From Cryptomeria japonica (lineage: Eukaryota > Streptophyta > Pinopsida > Cupressales > Cupressaceae), in contig NC_081405.1 of NCBI RefSeq assembly GCF_030272615.1, positions 568,043,095 to 568,103,094 of the forward strand: 60,000 nt of DNA. The letters run 5' to 3'. This document shows, in pieces, positions 23,154 through 33,981 of the stretch (its first letter is position 1; the number at the start of each line of letters is the position of its first letter). The notes under the pieces were generated by a model that searched no databases, was not told where the DNA came from, and saw only the letters and a program-made list of their open reading frames with translations. A program made the translations under genes and the position numbers.

Positions 23154-24751
23154 TGATGGGATGGGGTTTGGGATAGACTAGCCTAGTCTATGCTCTTGGA
23201 TCCTCTCCTTGGATCACCAGGTGTTCTAACCAACCCTAGGGTCTCTAGGACTTCCTCTACTTGTGGAATCCCCTAACCTTGCCCAACCCACCCACCAACA
23301 ACTTGAAAAACTACTCCTAAGGTCTCACCTACTCATGAGTTTCAAGGAACCTTTACTTAGGCTAATAAGGGTTTGGCTTGTTCCACACCTCCCTAGGTCT
23401 TAGCAAGGATAGATCAGGTCTAATACATGGTTTTTCCACCCATTCATGTGCCCCCAAGAGGCTTCAAGCTTTCAACCCCTTACCAATTTCACTATTTTGT
23501 GTTTTCCCTACAAAATAGGGCTACAAGGATTGTGACCAATTAGGCCTCCTATCCGGTCCTTTAGGGCTCCCTCTTGCAAACGATGCATTTGCTTATGAAA
23601 CCTCCCAAAAGACCTGCTATTAATTTGGAAAGGACTCAAGGATTTTTCAAGTTTTAGGCCTCCAAGTGTCCATACACTACCCTAGGTGGATTTCAAGATT
23701 TTTTAAGGGTTTTAAAGAGGGTTTTTAGGCCTGCCAGGGTCACATTGTTGGTCTATTGCTCTTGCCACCTTGTCTGGATTGGTGGAAGCTCCTCCTTCAC
23801 ACCAATGGTGCTCCACTCACCCCTCTACAACTCCTCCAATGGGTGCCTCCTCCTCTGACCTTCCCTGCTCTCCAAGACCTCTGCAACTTAACCCTTCCTA
23901 GTCGGGCACTATCTAGTCTCGCCTAGGAGTGGGTCTTTAGATGGCCTCCTTCCATTTTCAAGGGCCCTTCTTGCTTTGAATTATAGTACAGGGTCTATAC
24001 TCTCATTCCCCATGGTTTCATGGTGATTCCACAATGGGGAATGGAGTTATGAGCCCATTGACACAAACCAGTCCAAAACTGGACAGTGAGAAGCAAGTTT
24101 ACAAACTATTTACAAACACACACAACCTGCAAAATAAAACCTAATCTAAATGCTCACAATTAAGGTAAATACACCATACAAGACACTCCACATAGTTTTT
24201 CTCAAAAATCAATCCACTAACAATCTTCTTTTACTCCATTTGTGCCGACTGGCAACAAAATTGCAGTCATAGTCAAGTCACTTTGCTTGGGTCGTACAAC
24301 ATCTGACATCCAACCCATTACCTTAGGGTTTGTAACTACTTATAATACCCTCTCCTCGATCTATGTGCCCATATTAGGGTTGTCCATGCTAAACTAAAGA
24401 TTTTGACCACTAGGTGGAAAAGTTGCTTCACAACTTTGAAAAGTTGTCATGCAACTTTTGCAACTTTTGAGCAACTTTCTCAATGTTGCTTTTCTTGACT
24501 CCTAGACCCATATTGTGCTAACCTAAGGACACCAACATGCTAAGAAGGACCCCTAAACACCTCAAAGGCACACATACCCTCTATTTCCAAAACAACTCAA
24601 CTTTTGACTCATGACCCTAGGACCTCAACTAGGACCCTAACTAGGACCAATGAACACATGGCTCTTATTGTATATACAATGGCTTCATAAAGAAGCAAGA
24701 ACACAATAAAAAACAAATGGTGGGAGTCCTTTGAAGGGTTCTCCTACACCA
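23154..24751 (-). repeat. 3' LTR of element E
   Basis: About 1.6 kb; in element orientation TGGTGTAGGAG...CCATCCCATCA. Differs from 29428-31017 by several substitutions per 100 bases by eye. Confidence 0.93.
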
Positions 24752-24765
24752 TACTCCCCCTCTGC
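24752..24765 (-). promoter_or_regulatory. Polypurine tract of element E
   Basis: The - strand reads gcagagggggagta directly before TGGTGTAGG, the LTR start. Confidence 0.85.
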
Positions 24766-24771
24766 AACAAT

Positions 24772-25497
24772 CTAAGGAACTAGGGGAGTGAGGAGAGTCG
24801 GATCAATGCGAAGCTTCTTGAACTTGCTTTCTTCAACCCAAGTAGCTTCAGACATAGGTTGATCTGCCCACTTTACCAAGTGCTCCATGTAGACCTAGTG
24901 TCTAGTAGACTTCTTCACCCTTGACTCAAAGATCTCCTCTGCCATGGGCTACTTCACTTGAGGTAAGGCATTCATATCCAAGTCTTGCAATACCTTGGCT
25001 TGATTCTCAGTATGCCCTTCTATCTCACCCTTGTACATGATCAGATCAGCAATATTGAAGATTGGTGAAATGGCTAAGTCTGAAGGAAGTTCAACATTAT
25101 AGGCATTCTCACCATATTTTGCCAAAATTCTACAAGGTCCTACCCTCTTCATTTGCAGTTTAGTAGGCTTGCCACTTTGCATTCTAGCTTTGCTCAAATG
25201 GACCATCACAAAGTCACCCACCTTGAACTGAACCTCTCTCCTTTTCTCATCCATTTTGGCCTTCAGTTTTTGAGTGGATTCAAGGTTGGCTTTCTTGACT
25301 TTCTCTTGGACTTCCTTGATGGTTTGAGTGAAGCCCTCTGCCTGGCTACTCTTCATCTCCATGGAACCAAGTTCCCTGAGTTCACACACTCCTCTTGGAT
25401 GTCTACCACAGACAACCTCAAAAGGACTTCTTCCAGTGGTCCTATTTACACTGTCATTATATGCATACTATGCTTGAGGAATGATTAGGTCCCATGT
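24772..25497 (-). pseudogene. int: Integrase C-terminus and chromodomain (element E)
   Basis: The frame 24949-25389 covers the integrase C-terminal region (EVQFKVGDFVMVHLSKARMQ, KRVGPCRILAKYGENAYNVE). A TAG at 24949-24951 follows; F has CAG at the matching place. Beyond it is a chromodomain: ESRVKKSTRH, another TAG (24895-24897; CAG in F), then VYMEHLVKWADQPMSEATWV. The chromodomain is the module that directs chromovirus integration to marked chromatin. The protein ends near 24772 beside the PPT. Confidence 0.85.
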
Positions 25498-26320
25498 CTA
25501 CCCATACTCCTTAGTTAAACACCTCAACAAGTTGCCTAACACCTTATTGATGACTTCAGTTTCACCATCAATTTGTGGATGGTAAGCTGAGCTAAATGAG
25601 AGATTAGTTCCAAGTCTCCTCCATAAAGTTTGCCAAAATTGGCCCATGAACTTGTTGTCCCTATTTGAAACAATGCTTAAAGGGAGTCCATGAATCCTAA
25701 CAATCTCCTTAAAGAAGAGATGTGCAACATAGCTAGCATCATGTGTAGTCTTACATGGAATGAAATGGCTCATCTTGGAAAATTTATCTACTACCACATA
25801 GATGTTATCCATACCTATCTTTGTCTTGGGGAGTCCTACTACAAAGTCCATTCTTATACACTCCCAAGGCCTATTTGGGACCGGCAATGGTTGATAGAGA
25901 CCAGCATTGCTTGATCCTCCTTTTTCTCTTTGACACACACCACATTGCTTCACATACCTCTTCACATCTCTTGGCAACTTGGGCCAATAGTAGTACCTCT
26001 GCACTAAATCTAAGGTTTTGTTGACTCCAAAGTGTCCACTTAAACTACCATTGTGTTTCTCTTGGATGAGGTTTTCCCTCATGGACCCTCTTGGCACACA
26101 CAACTGATTACCTTTGAACAAGAGACCATTTTGGAGAGTGTAATCTGCATACTCACCATGGAAATGGTTCTCAAACTCCTTGCAAACCTTGTAGGCTGAT
26201 GAGAAGTCTTCATCTCCTTCATAGAGGTCCTTGAAACCTTCTATTCCTATGCTCTGCAATTGTAACTCTTGAACTGTCAATAACTTCCTGCTTAAAGAAT
26301 CTGCCACCTTGTTGAGTTGC
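25498..26320 (-). pseudogene. int: Gypsy integrase (element E)
   Basis: The frame 25498-26442 starts inside RNase H and holds the HHCC zinc finger (HFGVNKTLDLVQRYYYWPKL ... CGVC), then the rve core. The first Asp is in MDFVVGLP. The second motif reads SNRDNKF; F has SDRDNKF, so the catalytic Asp is Asn here. The Glu motif is DGETEVINK. The frame ends at a TAG (25495-25497) where F reads Gln (CAA). The active site is therefore broken as well as the frame. Confidence 0.9.
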
Positions 26321-26708
26321 CCCTTTTTATGCTTGATGGTGAAGGTGAAGGATTGGAGGTATTCCATCCATTTCAAATGTCTATTGCTAAGATTCTCTTG
26401 AGTGTTAATGTAACTCAAAGCTTGGTTGTCTGTGAACACCACAAATTCCTTTGGGAGTAGGTAATGTCTGCATTTTATTAGAGACTACACTAATGCATAC
26501 AACTCTAGGTCATATGCTGAGTACTTCTTCTTTGCTTCATTGAGCTTCTCACTGAAAAATGCCATAGGTCTTCCCTCTTGACTCAATACACCCCCTACTG
26601 CAATTCCACTTGCTCACACTCCAATGTGAATAGCTTGTCAAAAGTAGGTAGGAGTAGGATGGGTTTTGTGGCTACTTCTTGCTTCAACAATTGAAATGCT
26701 TTATCATC
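26321..26708 (-). pseudogene. rnh: Gypsy RNase H (element E)
   Basis: Contains KKKYSAYDLELYAL, a TAG at 26485-26487 (CAG in F at 59219-59221), then FVVFTDNQALSYINTQ and FTIKHKKGQLNKVADSLSRK. A single-base deletion near 26613 (cttgctcac versus cttgcatcac in F) also shifts the frame in the region of the first catalytic Asp (CDASG in F). Confidence 0.87.
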
Positions 26709-27637
26709 CTACTCAGTCCATTTGAACTTAGTTTTAAGGCCTCCTTTTATGGTGTCAAGGACTGGTGCACATATGCCACTGAAGTTCCTCACAAACTTCC
26801 TATAGAATTGGGCTAAACCATGGAAACTCCTAACTTTAGTCCCTGTTCTAGGTGCGGGCCAATTTAAGATTGCCTCCACTTTGTTCGGATCCATCTTCAA
26901 GGTTCCCCTACACACCACAAATCCTAAGTAGACCAGATCTTGCTTCAAGAAGTCACACTTCTCTAGGTTGATTGATAACTTCTCCTCATGCAACCTCTCT
27001 AAGACTAACCTCAAATGCTCAAGGTGCTCCTCTTTGGTTCTGCTATAGATGAGAATGTCATCTAGGTACACACCACAAACCTGCCTGTGAAGTCTTTTAA
27101 CACCTCATGAAGGTGCTTGGGGCATTGGTGAGTCCAAATGGCATTAAAATCCATTCATACAATCCTTCTGTGGTCTTGAAAGCAGTCTTCCACTCATCTC
27201 CCTCCTTAATTCTAATCTGGTGATAACAACTTTTAAGGTCCAACTTGGTAAAATACATAGCACCTCCTAAATAGTCCATCAGATCCTCTATTCTAGGAAT
27301 AGGAAACCTATACCTTATGTTGATCCTATTGATTGCCCTTGAGTCAGTGCAAAGTCTCCACTTGCTTCCCTTCTTTGATGCTAGCACTACTAGGACTACA
27401 CATGGGCTGATGCTCTTCTTGATCAGTCCTTGTTCGAATAACTCCTACACTTGCCTTGCTACCTCCTTGTTTTGGTCAGGTGTGAGCTTATATGCAGCTT
27501 TGTTAGGTAGGGATGCACTGGGAACAAAGTCTATTTGATGGATTATAGACCTTCTTGGTGGGAGCGTTGTAGGTGCTCCATCACTCACTATGTCCTTATA
27601 CTCTTGCAACATTTGCTTCACCTCCTTGGGTACCTCT
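26709..27637 (-). pseudogene. rt: Gypsy reverse transcriptase (element E)
   Basis: Motifs in order on the - strand: [20 protein letters not shown] (finger), [35 protein letters not shown], then [20 protein letters not shown] with the catalytic YLDD, and VRSFHGLAQFYRKFVRNFSG. Against F there is a 13-bp deletion between cctca repeats at about 27105 and a one-base deletion at about 27071, which separate the palm motif from the upstream frame. TAG stops lie near 27447 and at 26709-26711. Inactive. Confidence 0.9.
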
Positions 27638-28551
27638 GCCTACAACTTGTCTTCCTCCTCCTTTGGCTTCACAAAGTTGGCACACTTCACTATCTCCTCC
27701 TCATGTAGCAAGTGTAAGAACTCTTTACCAGTAGCCAATAAGACACTAGGTGTTCTTGAAGTTCCCTCTTCATTCTCTGTCAAAGACTGAATCTTAAAGG
27801 TCTTGCTATCCTTCTTGAAGGAAATGGAGTTCTCCTCTCCATCATAGATCACCTTCCTATCAAATTGCCAGGGTCTACCTAGCAATAGGTGACAGGCATC
27901 CATGGATAACACATCACAAAGGATCTTATCCTTGTATCCCCCAATAGAGAACTCTACCCAAGTCTGTTCATTGACAAGAACACTCTGCTCATGATTCAAC
28001 CATGTCACCTTATATGGGTTAGTGTGGGGTATCCTTGTGAGTTTCAACTTCTCGGTTGCCTTCTCTGATATTATGTTATCAGTTGACCTTGAATCAACTA
28101 TCACCTTGCAAACTTTACCAAGGATCTTGCATCTCACCCTAAACAATGCTATCCTATGCTTAGGTTCATTCTTAACTAGCTGTCTTATCAAGACACTATT
28201 GAACATTAGATTTTCTCCAATCTTTGATTCAATAGGGTCCACCTTAGGTGTCTTTCTGCTTGAAGAGTCTTCATGTGCATAAGCAACCCTCTTTCCACTA
28301 TTTGATGAGATAGGCTTGTCAGGGCATCTATAGGCTGGGTGTCCCAATTGTCCACAGTTGTAACATTTCATAGTTGCAAAGTAGGAGTTACCGCTACCAG
28401 TACCTCTACCCCTACTTGGACCACCTTGTGCCCCTCTTCCTCTAGAATAGCCTCCTCTGAGATTGGGTTCACTACTATGCTCTATCAACTTGGCTTCTCC
28501 TTGGTTCCTTTGCTCATTTGCCTTGCCTTGGTAACCATCTCGGTGATTCAT
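27638..28551 (-). CDS. gag-pro: Gag C-terminus with zinc knuckle, and gypsy protease (element E)
   Basis: An open frame of 303 codons starting at an internal Met. It is Gly/Arg/Ser-rich at the start, then has a CCHC knuckle CYNCGQLGHPAYRC at about residues 63-76. The pepsin-like protease region follows: VIVDSRSTDNIISEKATEKL, where the family motif is DSG/DTG, so Gly is Arg here, and LLGRPWQFDRKVIYDGEENS near residue 225, the conserved C-terminal protease motif. The active-site change suggests an inactive enzyme even though the frame is open. It ends at TAG 27640 before QAEVP-like sequence. Confidence 0.87.
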
Positions 28552-29348
28552 TTATTCTCTACCTCTACGTCGACCCCTGGTATTATAGTCTCCTTTCCTT
28601 TTGTTCCTCTCTTCCACCTTGGCTGATGACATTTTTGGACAGTGGTAGGAGTCCATAGGCTTATCTCGTCTTGAACGTTCCACTTTAGGCCACTTAGATA
28701 CCTAGCCACCTTAATAGATTCATCTTCTTGGACTTTGGATCTAAGACAAAGCTTTTGAAATTCTTCGGTATAGGAGGTCACATCAAGGTCTTTTTGCTTC
28801 AATCCCTGTCTCTTCTTATGAATTTGGACTTCATAATCCTTTCGTAAGTAGTTCCCCTTGATCTTACTCACCATGGCCTTCCAATTAGCAATGGGTAGCT
28901 TCCCCATGCTAACTCTCTCTTCTTGCAAGTACTTCCACCATGTCAAAGCTGCTCCCCTTAATCTTGATTTGGCAACCTTAACCTTTTGAGCCTCTATCAC
29001 TCCCTCACACTCAAAGTGGTTCTCCATACCCTCAATCCATTCCATGACAATGTCAATGTCCATCCTTCCACTGAAATATGGCAATCCTTCAAAAGCTTTT
29101 GTGTTCAAAGCCTTAATAGCCTTTACAAATGGTTCTTCATTGAACAAGGGATCTGGTTCAGGTATACTGTCATCTATGTCTATAGTTTTCTTCCCTTTAT
29201 CCTAGGTGTCTTCACGCCAAGGTCCTTGTGTCCTCTGATCCACCACTTCCTACAGCTTATCCCTTATCTCACTCATAGCTTCTTCAAGGAGTCTGTTCTT
29301 CTCCTTCTGCTCTTCTACCTCCCTAGCCAGCTTTGCATTAGTGACCAT
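28548..29348 (-). pseudogene. gag: Gypsy gag (element E)
   Basis: I place the start at the ATG at 29348, 65 bases past the PBS, because the translation runs MVTNAKLAREVEEQKEKNRL as a charged coiled coil into the capsid region. Two TAG codons (near 29258 and 29204) interrupt the first 60 residues. The open part from 29147 is Retrotrans_gag: PYFSGRMDIDIVMEWIEGME, VKVAKSRLRGAALTWWKYLQ and YTEEFQKLCLRSKVQEDES. It ends at 28548, with a frame change into the zinc-knuckle frame. Gag would assemble the VLP shell. Confidence 0.87.
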
Positions 29349-29412
29349 GGTGCTCTCCCCTACTGATTCACCAGAGTACAAAGACATACACGGTCCACCA
29401 AATCTTTAACTT

Positions 29413-29424
29413 GCTCTGATACCA
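29413..29424 (-). promoter_or_regulatory. Primer binding site of element E (initiator Met tRNA)
   Basis: The - strand TGGTATCAGAGC lies three bases inside the 5' LTR end; exact match to the initiator Met tRNA complement. Confidence 0.93.
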
Positions 29425-29427
29425 ATC

Positions 29428-31017
29428 TAATGGGATGGGGTTTGGGATAGACTAGCCTAGTCTATGCTATTGGATCCTCTCCTTGGATCGCTAGGTGTTC
29501 TAACCACCCCTAGGGTCTCTAGGACTTCCTCTTCTTATGGAATCCCCTGACCTTGCCCAACCCACCCATCAACAACTTGAAAAACTACTCCTTAGGTCTC
29601 ACCTACTCATGAGTTTCAAGGAACCCTTACTTAGGCTAATAAGGGTTTGGCTTGTTGGACACCTCCCTAGGTCTTAGCAAGGATAGATCAGGTCTAGTAT
29701 ATGGTTTTTCCACCCATTCATGTGCCCCCAAGAGGTTTCAAGCTTTCAACCACTTACCGATTTCACTATTTTGTGTTTTCCCTACAAAATAGGGCTACAA
29801 GGATTGTGACCAATTAGGCCTCCTATCTGGTCCTTTAGGGATCCCTCTTGCAAACGATGCATTTTCTTGTGAAACCTCCCAAAAGACCTGCTATTAATTT
29901 GGCAAGGACTCAAGGATTTTTTAGGTTTTAGGCCTCCAAGTGTCCGTACACTGCCCTAGGTGGATTTTAAGGTTTTTTAAGGGTTTTAAAGAGGGTTTTT
30001 AGGCCTGCCAGGGTCACATTGTTGGTCTGATGCTCTTGCCACCTTTTCTGGATTGGTGGAAGCTCCTCCTTCACACCAATGGTGCTCCACTCACCCCTCT
30101 ACAACTCCTCCAAAGGGTGCCTCCTCCTCTGACCTTCCCTTCTTTCCAAGACCTCTGCAACTTAACCCTTCCTAGTCGGGCACTGTTCAGTCTCACCTAG
30201 GAGTGGGTCTTTAGATGGCCTCCTTGTATTTTCAAGGGCCCTACTTGCTTTGAAGTATAGTACAAGGTTTTTACTCTCATTCCCTATGGTTTCATGGTGA
30301 TTCCACAATGGGGAATGGAGTTATGAGCCCATTGACACAAACTAGTCCAAAACTGGACAGTGAGAAGCAAGTTTACAAAATATTTACAAACACACACAAC
30401 CTGCAAAACAAAACCTAATCTAAATGCTCACAATGAAGGTAAATACACCATACAAGACACTCCACATATTTTTTCTTGAAAATCAATCCATTAACAATCT
30501 TCTTTTACTCCATTTGTGCCGATTGGCAACAAAATTGTAGTCACAGTCAAGTCACTTGGCTTGGGCCGTACAACATCTAACATCCAACCCATTATCTTAG
30601 GGTTTTCAACTACTTATACTACCCTCTCCTCAGTTTGTGTGCCCATATTAGGGTTGTCCATGCGAAACTAAAGATTTTAACCACTAGGTGGAAAAGTTGC
30701 TTGACAACTTTGAAAAGTTGTCATGCAACTTTTGAGCAACTTTCTCAATGTTGCTTTTCTTGACTCCTAGATCCATATTGGGCTAACCTAAGGACACCAC
30801 CATGCTAAGAAAGACCCCTAAACACATCAAAGGCATACATACCCTCTATTTCCAAAAAAAACTCAACTTTTGACTCATGACCCTAGGACCTCAACTAGGA
30901 CCCTAACTAGGACCAATGAACACATGGCTCTTATTGTATATACAATGGCTTCATAAAGAAGCAAGAACAAAATCAAAAGAAAATGGTGGGAGCCCTTTGA
31001 AGGGTTCTCCTACACCA
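29428..31017 (-). repeat. 5' LTR of element E
   Basis: Partner of 23154-24751. Its internal end reads TAATGGG on the + strand instead of TGATGGG, so one terminal base has mutated. Confidence 0.93.
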
Positions 31018-31649
31018 ACTGACAATAATCAAATAACAGACACCTGACTGAGAGTAGAAGACCAATGGTGGCCAGCAACAATGTGATCAGAGAGCAGTGA
31101 GCAGAGAGAAGAACTAGCAAAGAAGAAGAAGAGGCTGAACTAGTAAGGTTGCAACATAAAGAAGGTGAGCAAAGCACCGACATAGATCTGTGTAGAGGTG
31201 AACTAGTGGAGATATTTGCATAAGAGTTACAAAGTTCTTTTGTAACAAAGACATTACTTTTGTATCTGACATGTTTACTATAGATCACTGAGTTGGAGCT
31301 CAGTGTAGGGGTTGGTGCTCCTTGGGTTGGTTCCCTAAAGAAGGAGTTGTACTCCTTGGGTTGGTGCCCTAAATGTTGTAATTGATGTTTTCATTGTGAG
31401 GCTGGATTGGAGTAGTAGTCTCCAACAGTATTTCTCACCAAGGTTTTTACCATCTTGGGTTTTCCTCATACATATGGTGTTATGTGGTGTCCCTTTTATG
31501 TGTGGTTGCATTTGTGTTATCCTCCCATCTAACTGGCATGTCTGCTCTATGTTAAATCTATTAACTAGTTTACACACATAGGATAGAAAAGGGTTAAGTT
31601 TGGAAATCATTGATTCACCCCCCCTCTCAGTGACATCTTGTGTTCAACA
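31018..31649 (+). repeat. 3' LTR of element D, second part
   Basis: Resumes D LTR sequence after E with target copy actga and runs to GTTCAACA at 31649. It contains a 34-base partial tandem duplication (31317-31339 and 31351-31373) that is absent from the 5' LTR. Confidence 0.92.
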
Positions 31650-31746
31650 AGGCATACATTCCAGAACATAGCATAGTTCACCAGAGCAGTCACCAAAGAC
31701 AACAAAATCACTTCTAGACTAGGTAAGGAAAACCAGGCATTCAAAA
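31650..31746. other. Short spacer between elements D and F
   Basis: Begins with the aggca target copy of D. Nothing recognisable in the remaining 90 bases; it may be host DNA or part of the older sequence into which D and F inserted. Confidence 0.5.
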
Positions 31747-33343
31747 TGATGGGATAGGGTTTGGGATAGACTAGCCTAGCCTATGCTCTTGGATCCTTTC
31801 CTTGGATCACCAAGTGTTCTACCCACACCCTAGGGTCTCTAGGATTTCCCCTACTTATGGAATCCCCTGACCATGCCCAAACTACCCACCAACAACTTGA
31901 ACTACTTCTCCTAAAGTCTCACTTACTAATGAAACTCAAAGAACCCTTACTTAGGCTAATAAGGGTTTAGCTTGTTCCACACCTTCTTAGGTCCTAACAA
32001 GGATAGGACAGGTCTAAGACATGGTTTTCTATCCATTTATGTGCCCCCAAGAGGTTTCAACCTTCCAACCCCTTACCAATTTCACTATTTTGTCTTTTTC
32101 CTACAAAATAGGGCTACAAGGAATGTGCCCAATTAGTCCTACTATCCGGACTTCTAGGGATCCCTCTTGAAAATGATGCATATGCCTGTGAAACTTCCCA
32201 AAAGACCTACTATTCATTTGGCAAGGGCTCAAGGATTTTTCTGGTTTTGGGCCTCCAAGTGTCTGTACACTGCCCTAGATGAATTTTGAGGTTTTTAAGG
32301 GTTTTAAAGAGGGTTTTTAAGCCTACCAGGGTCACAGTGTAGGTTTGTTGATTTCACCACCTTGTCTAGATTGGTGGAAACTCCTCCTTCTCATCAATGG
32401 TACTCCATTCACCCCTCTACAACTCCTCCAAAGGGTGCATCATCCTCTGACCTTCCTTGCTCTCCTGGACCACTGAACATTAACCCTTCCTAGTTGGGCA
32501 CTGTCTAGTCTCGCCTAGGAGTGGGTCTTTGGTTGGCCTCCCTACATATTCAAGGGACCTTTTTGCTTTGAATTAATGTACAGGGACTGTACTCCTATTC
32601 CCCATGGTTTCAAGGTGATTCCACAATGGGGAAAGGAGTTAACATCTCATTTTCTCAAAACAGTCCCAAACTAGACAATGAGAAAGTAATTTACAAAATA
32701 TTTACAAACACACCACACTTGCAAAACAAAACCTAATCTAAATGCTCAAAATGGAAGTAAATACACCATACAAGACTCTTAACATAGTTTTTCTTGAAGA
32801 TCAATCCATTAATAATCTTTCCTTACTCCATTTGTGCCGACTGGTAACACAATTGCAGTCACAGTCAAGTCACTTTTCTTGGGCCATACAACAACTGACA
32901 TCCAACCCATTATCTTAGGGTTTTCAGCTACTTATACTACCCTTTCCTCGGTCTATTTTCCCATATTAGGGTTGCCCACGCTAAACTAAAGATCTTGACC
33001 TACAAGGTGGAAAAGTTGCTTGACAACTTTGAAAAGTTGTCATGCAACTTTTGCAACTTTTGAGTAACTTTCTCAATGTTGCTTTTCTTGACTCCTAGGC
33101 CCACATTGGGCTATCCTAAGGACACCACCATGCTAAGAAGGACCCTAAACACCTCAAAGGCACACATAACCTCTACTTTCAAGAAAAAATCCACTTTGAC
33201 TTATGACCCTAGGACCTCAACTAGGACCTAAACTAGGACCAATGAGCACATGGCTCTTATTTTATATACAATGACTTCTTAAAGAAGCAAGAACACAATC
33301 AAAATCAAATGGTGGGAGCCCTTTGAAGGGTGATCCTACACCA
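31747..33343 (-). repeat. 3' LTR of element F
   Basis: Same ends as the E LTRs (TGATGGGATAGGGTTTGG ... CTACACCA on the + strand), clearly homologous along 1597 bp but more diverged from the two E LTRs than they are from each other. Confidence 0.92.
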
Positions 33344-33357
33344 TACTCCCCCTCTGC
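33344..33357 (-). promoter_or_regulatory. Polypurine tract of element F
   Basis: The - strand has gcagagggggagta next to the LTR start. Confidence 0.85.
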
Positions 33358-33981
33358 AAAAAAATAAGGAATTAGAGGAGTGAGAAGAGCCGGATCAATG
33401 CCAAGCTTCTTGAACTTGCTCTCTTCAACCCATTTAGCTTCAGACACAAGTTGACCTGCCCACTTCACCAAGTGCTCCATGTAGACCTGGTGTCTAGTAG
33501 ACTTCTTCACCCTTGACTCCAAGAACTCATCTACTATGGGCTGCTTCACTTGAGGTAAGACATTCACATATAAGTCTTGCAGTACCTTGGCTTGATTCTC
33601 AGTCTGTCCTGCTATCTCACCCTTATACATTATTAGGTCAGCAACATTGAAGACCGGTGAAATGGCTAAGTTTGAAGGAAGATCAACCTTGTAGGCGTTC
33701 TCACCATATTTTGACATAATTCTATAAGGTCCTACCCTCTTCATTTGTAGTTTAGTAGGCTTGCCACTTTGCATTCTAGCTTTGCTCAGGTGGACCATCA
33801 CATAGTCACCCACCTTGAACTGAACCTCTCTCCTTTTCTCATCCATTTTGGCATTCAGTTTTTGTGTGGATTCAAGAATGGCTTTCTTGACCTGCTCTTG
33901 GATCTCCTTGATGGTTTGAGTGAAGTCCTCTGCTTGGCCACTCTTCATCTCCATGGAACCAAGTTCCCTGAGTTCACACAC
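33345..33981 (-). CDS. int: Integrase C-terminus with chromodomain (element F)
   Basis: Open frame on the - strand that extends through the PPT into the LTR (formal stop at 33262), because the usual stop near the PPT is lost. It carries QFKVGDYVMVHLSKARMQSG, KRVGPYRIMSKYGENAYKVD and DLIMYKGEIAGQTENQAKVL. The chromodomain follows: ESRVKKSTRHQVYMEHLVKW and VSEAKWVEESKFKKLGIDPA. Unlike E, both Gln codons here are CAG. The upstream frame overlaps at 33945-33981, so a frameshift separates it from the integrase core. Confidence 0.85.

Larger units (their letters stand above)
23154..31017 (-). mobile_element. Ty3/gypsy chromodomain element E
   Basis: LTRs at 23154-24751 and 29428-31017 flank gag, protease, RT, RNase H, integrase and chromodomain on the - strand. 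PBS and PPT are in the expected places. Target flanks are accga and actga (one C/T difference), consistent with a five-base duplication inside the D 3' LTR. It is the same family as element F. Many stops and indels: dead copy. Confidence 0.93.
14071..31649 (+). mobile_element. Element D: copia-like, gag-only, TSD aggca
   Basis: The 5' LTR is 14071-16507 and the 3' LTR starts at 21302, is split by element E, and ends at 31649. The flanks are aggca at 14066-14070 and aggca at 31650-31654. PBS and PPT are present. The internal region holds one gag pseudogene and no protease, integrase, RT or RNase H that I can find. Removing E and the 18910-20292 insert leaves about 3.4 kb internal. This fits a gag-bearing non-autonomous LTR element (TR-GAG type) needing pol from a related copia element. 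Confidence 0.88.

Noticed and set aside
29413-29424. tRNA gene
   Set aside because: Only the 12-base primer binding site complementary to the initiator Met tRNA is present, here and at the other LTR ends; no cloverleaf.
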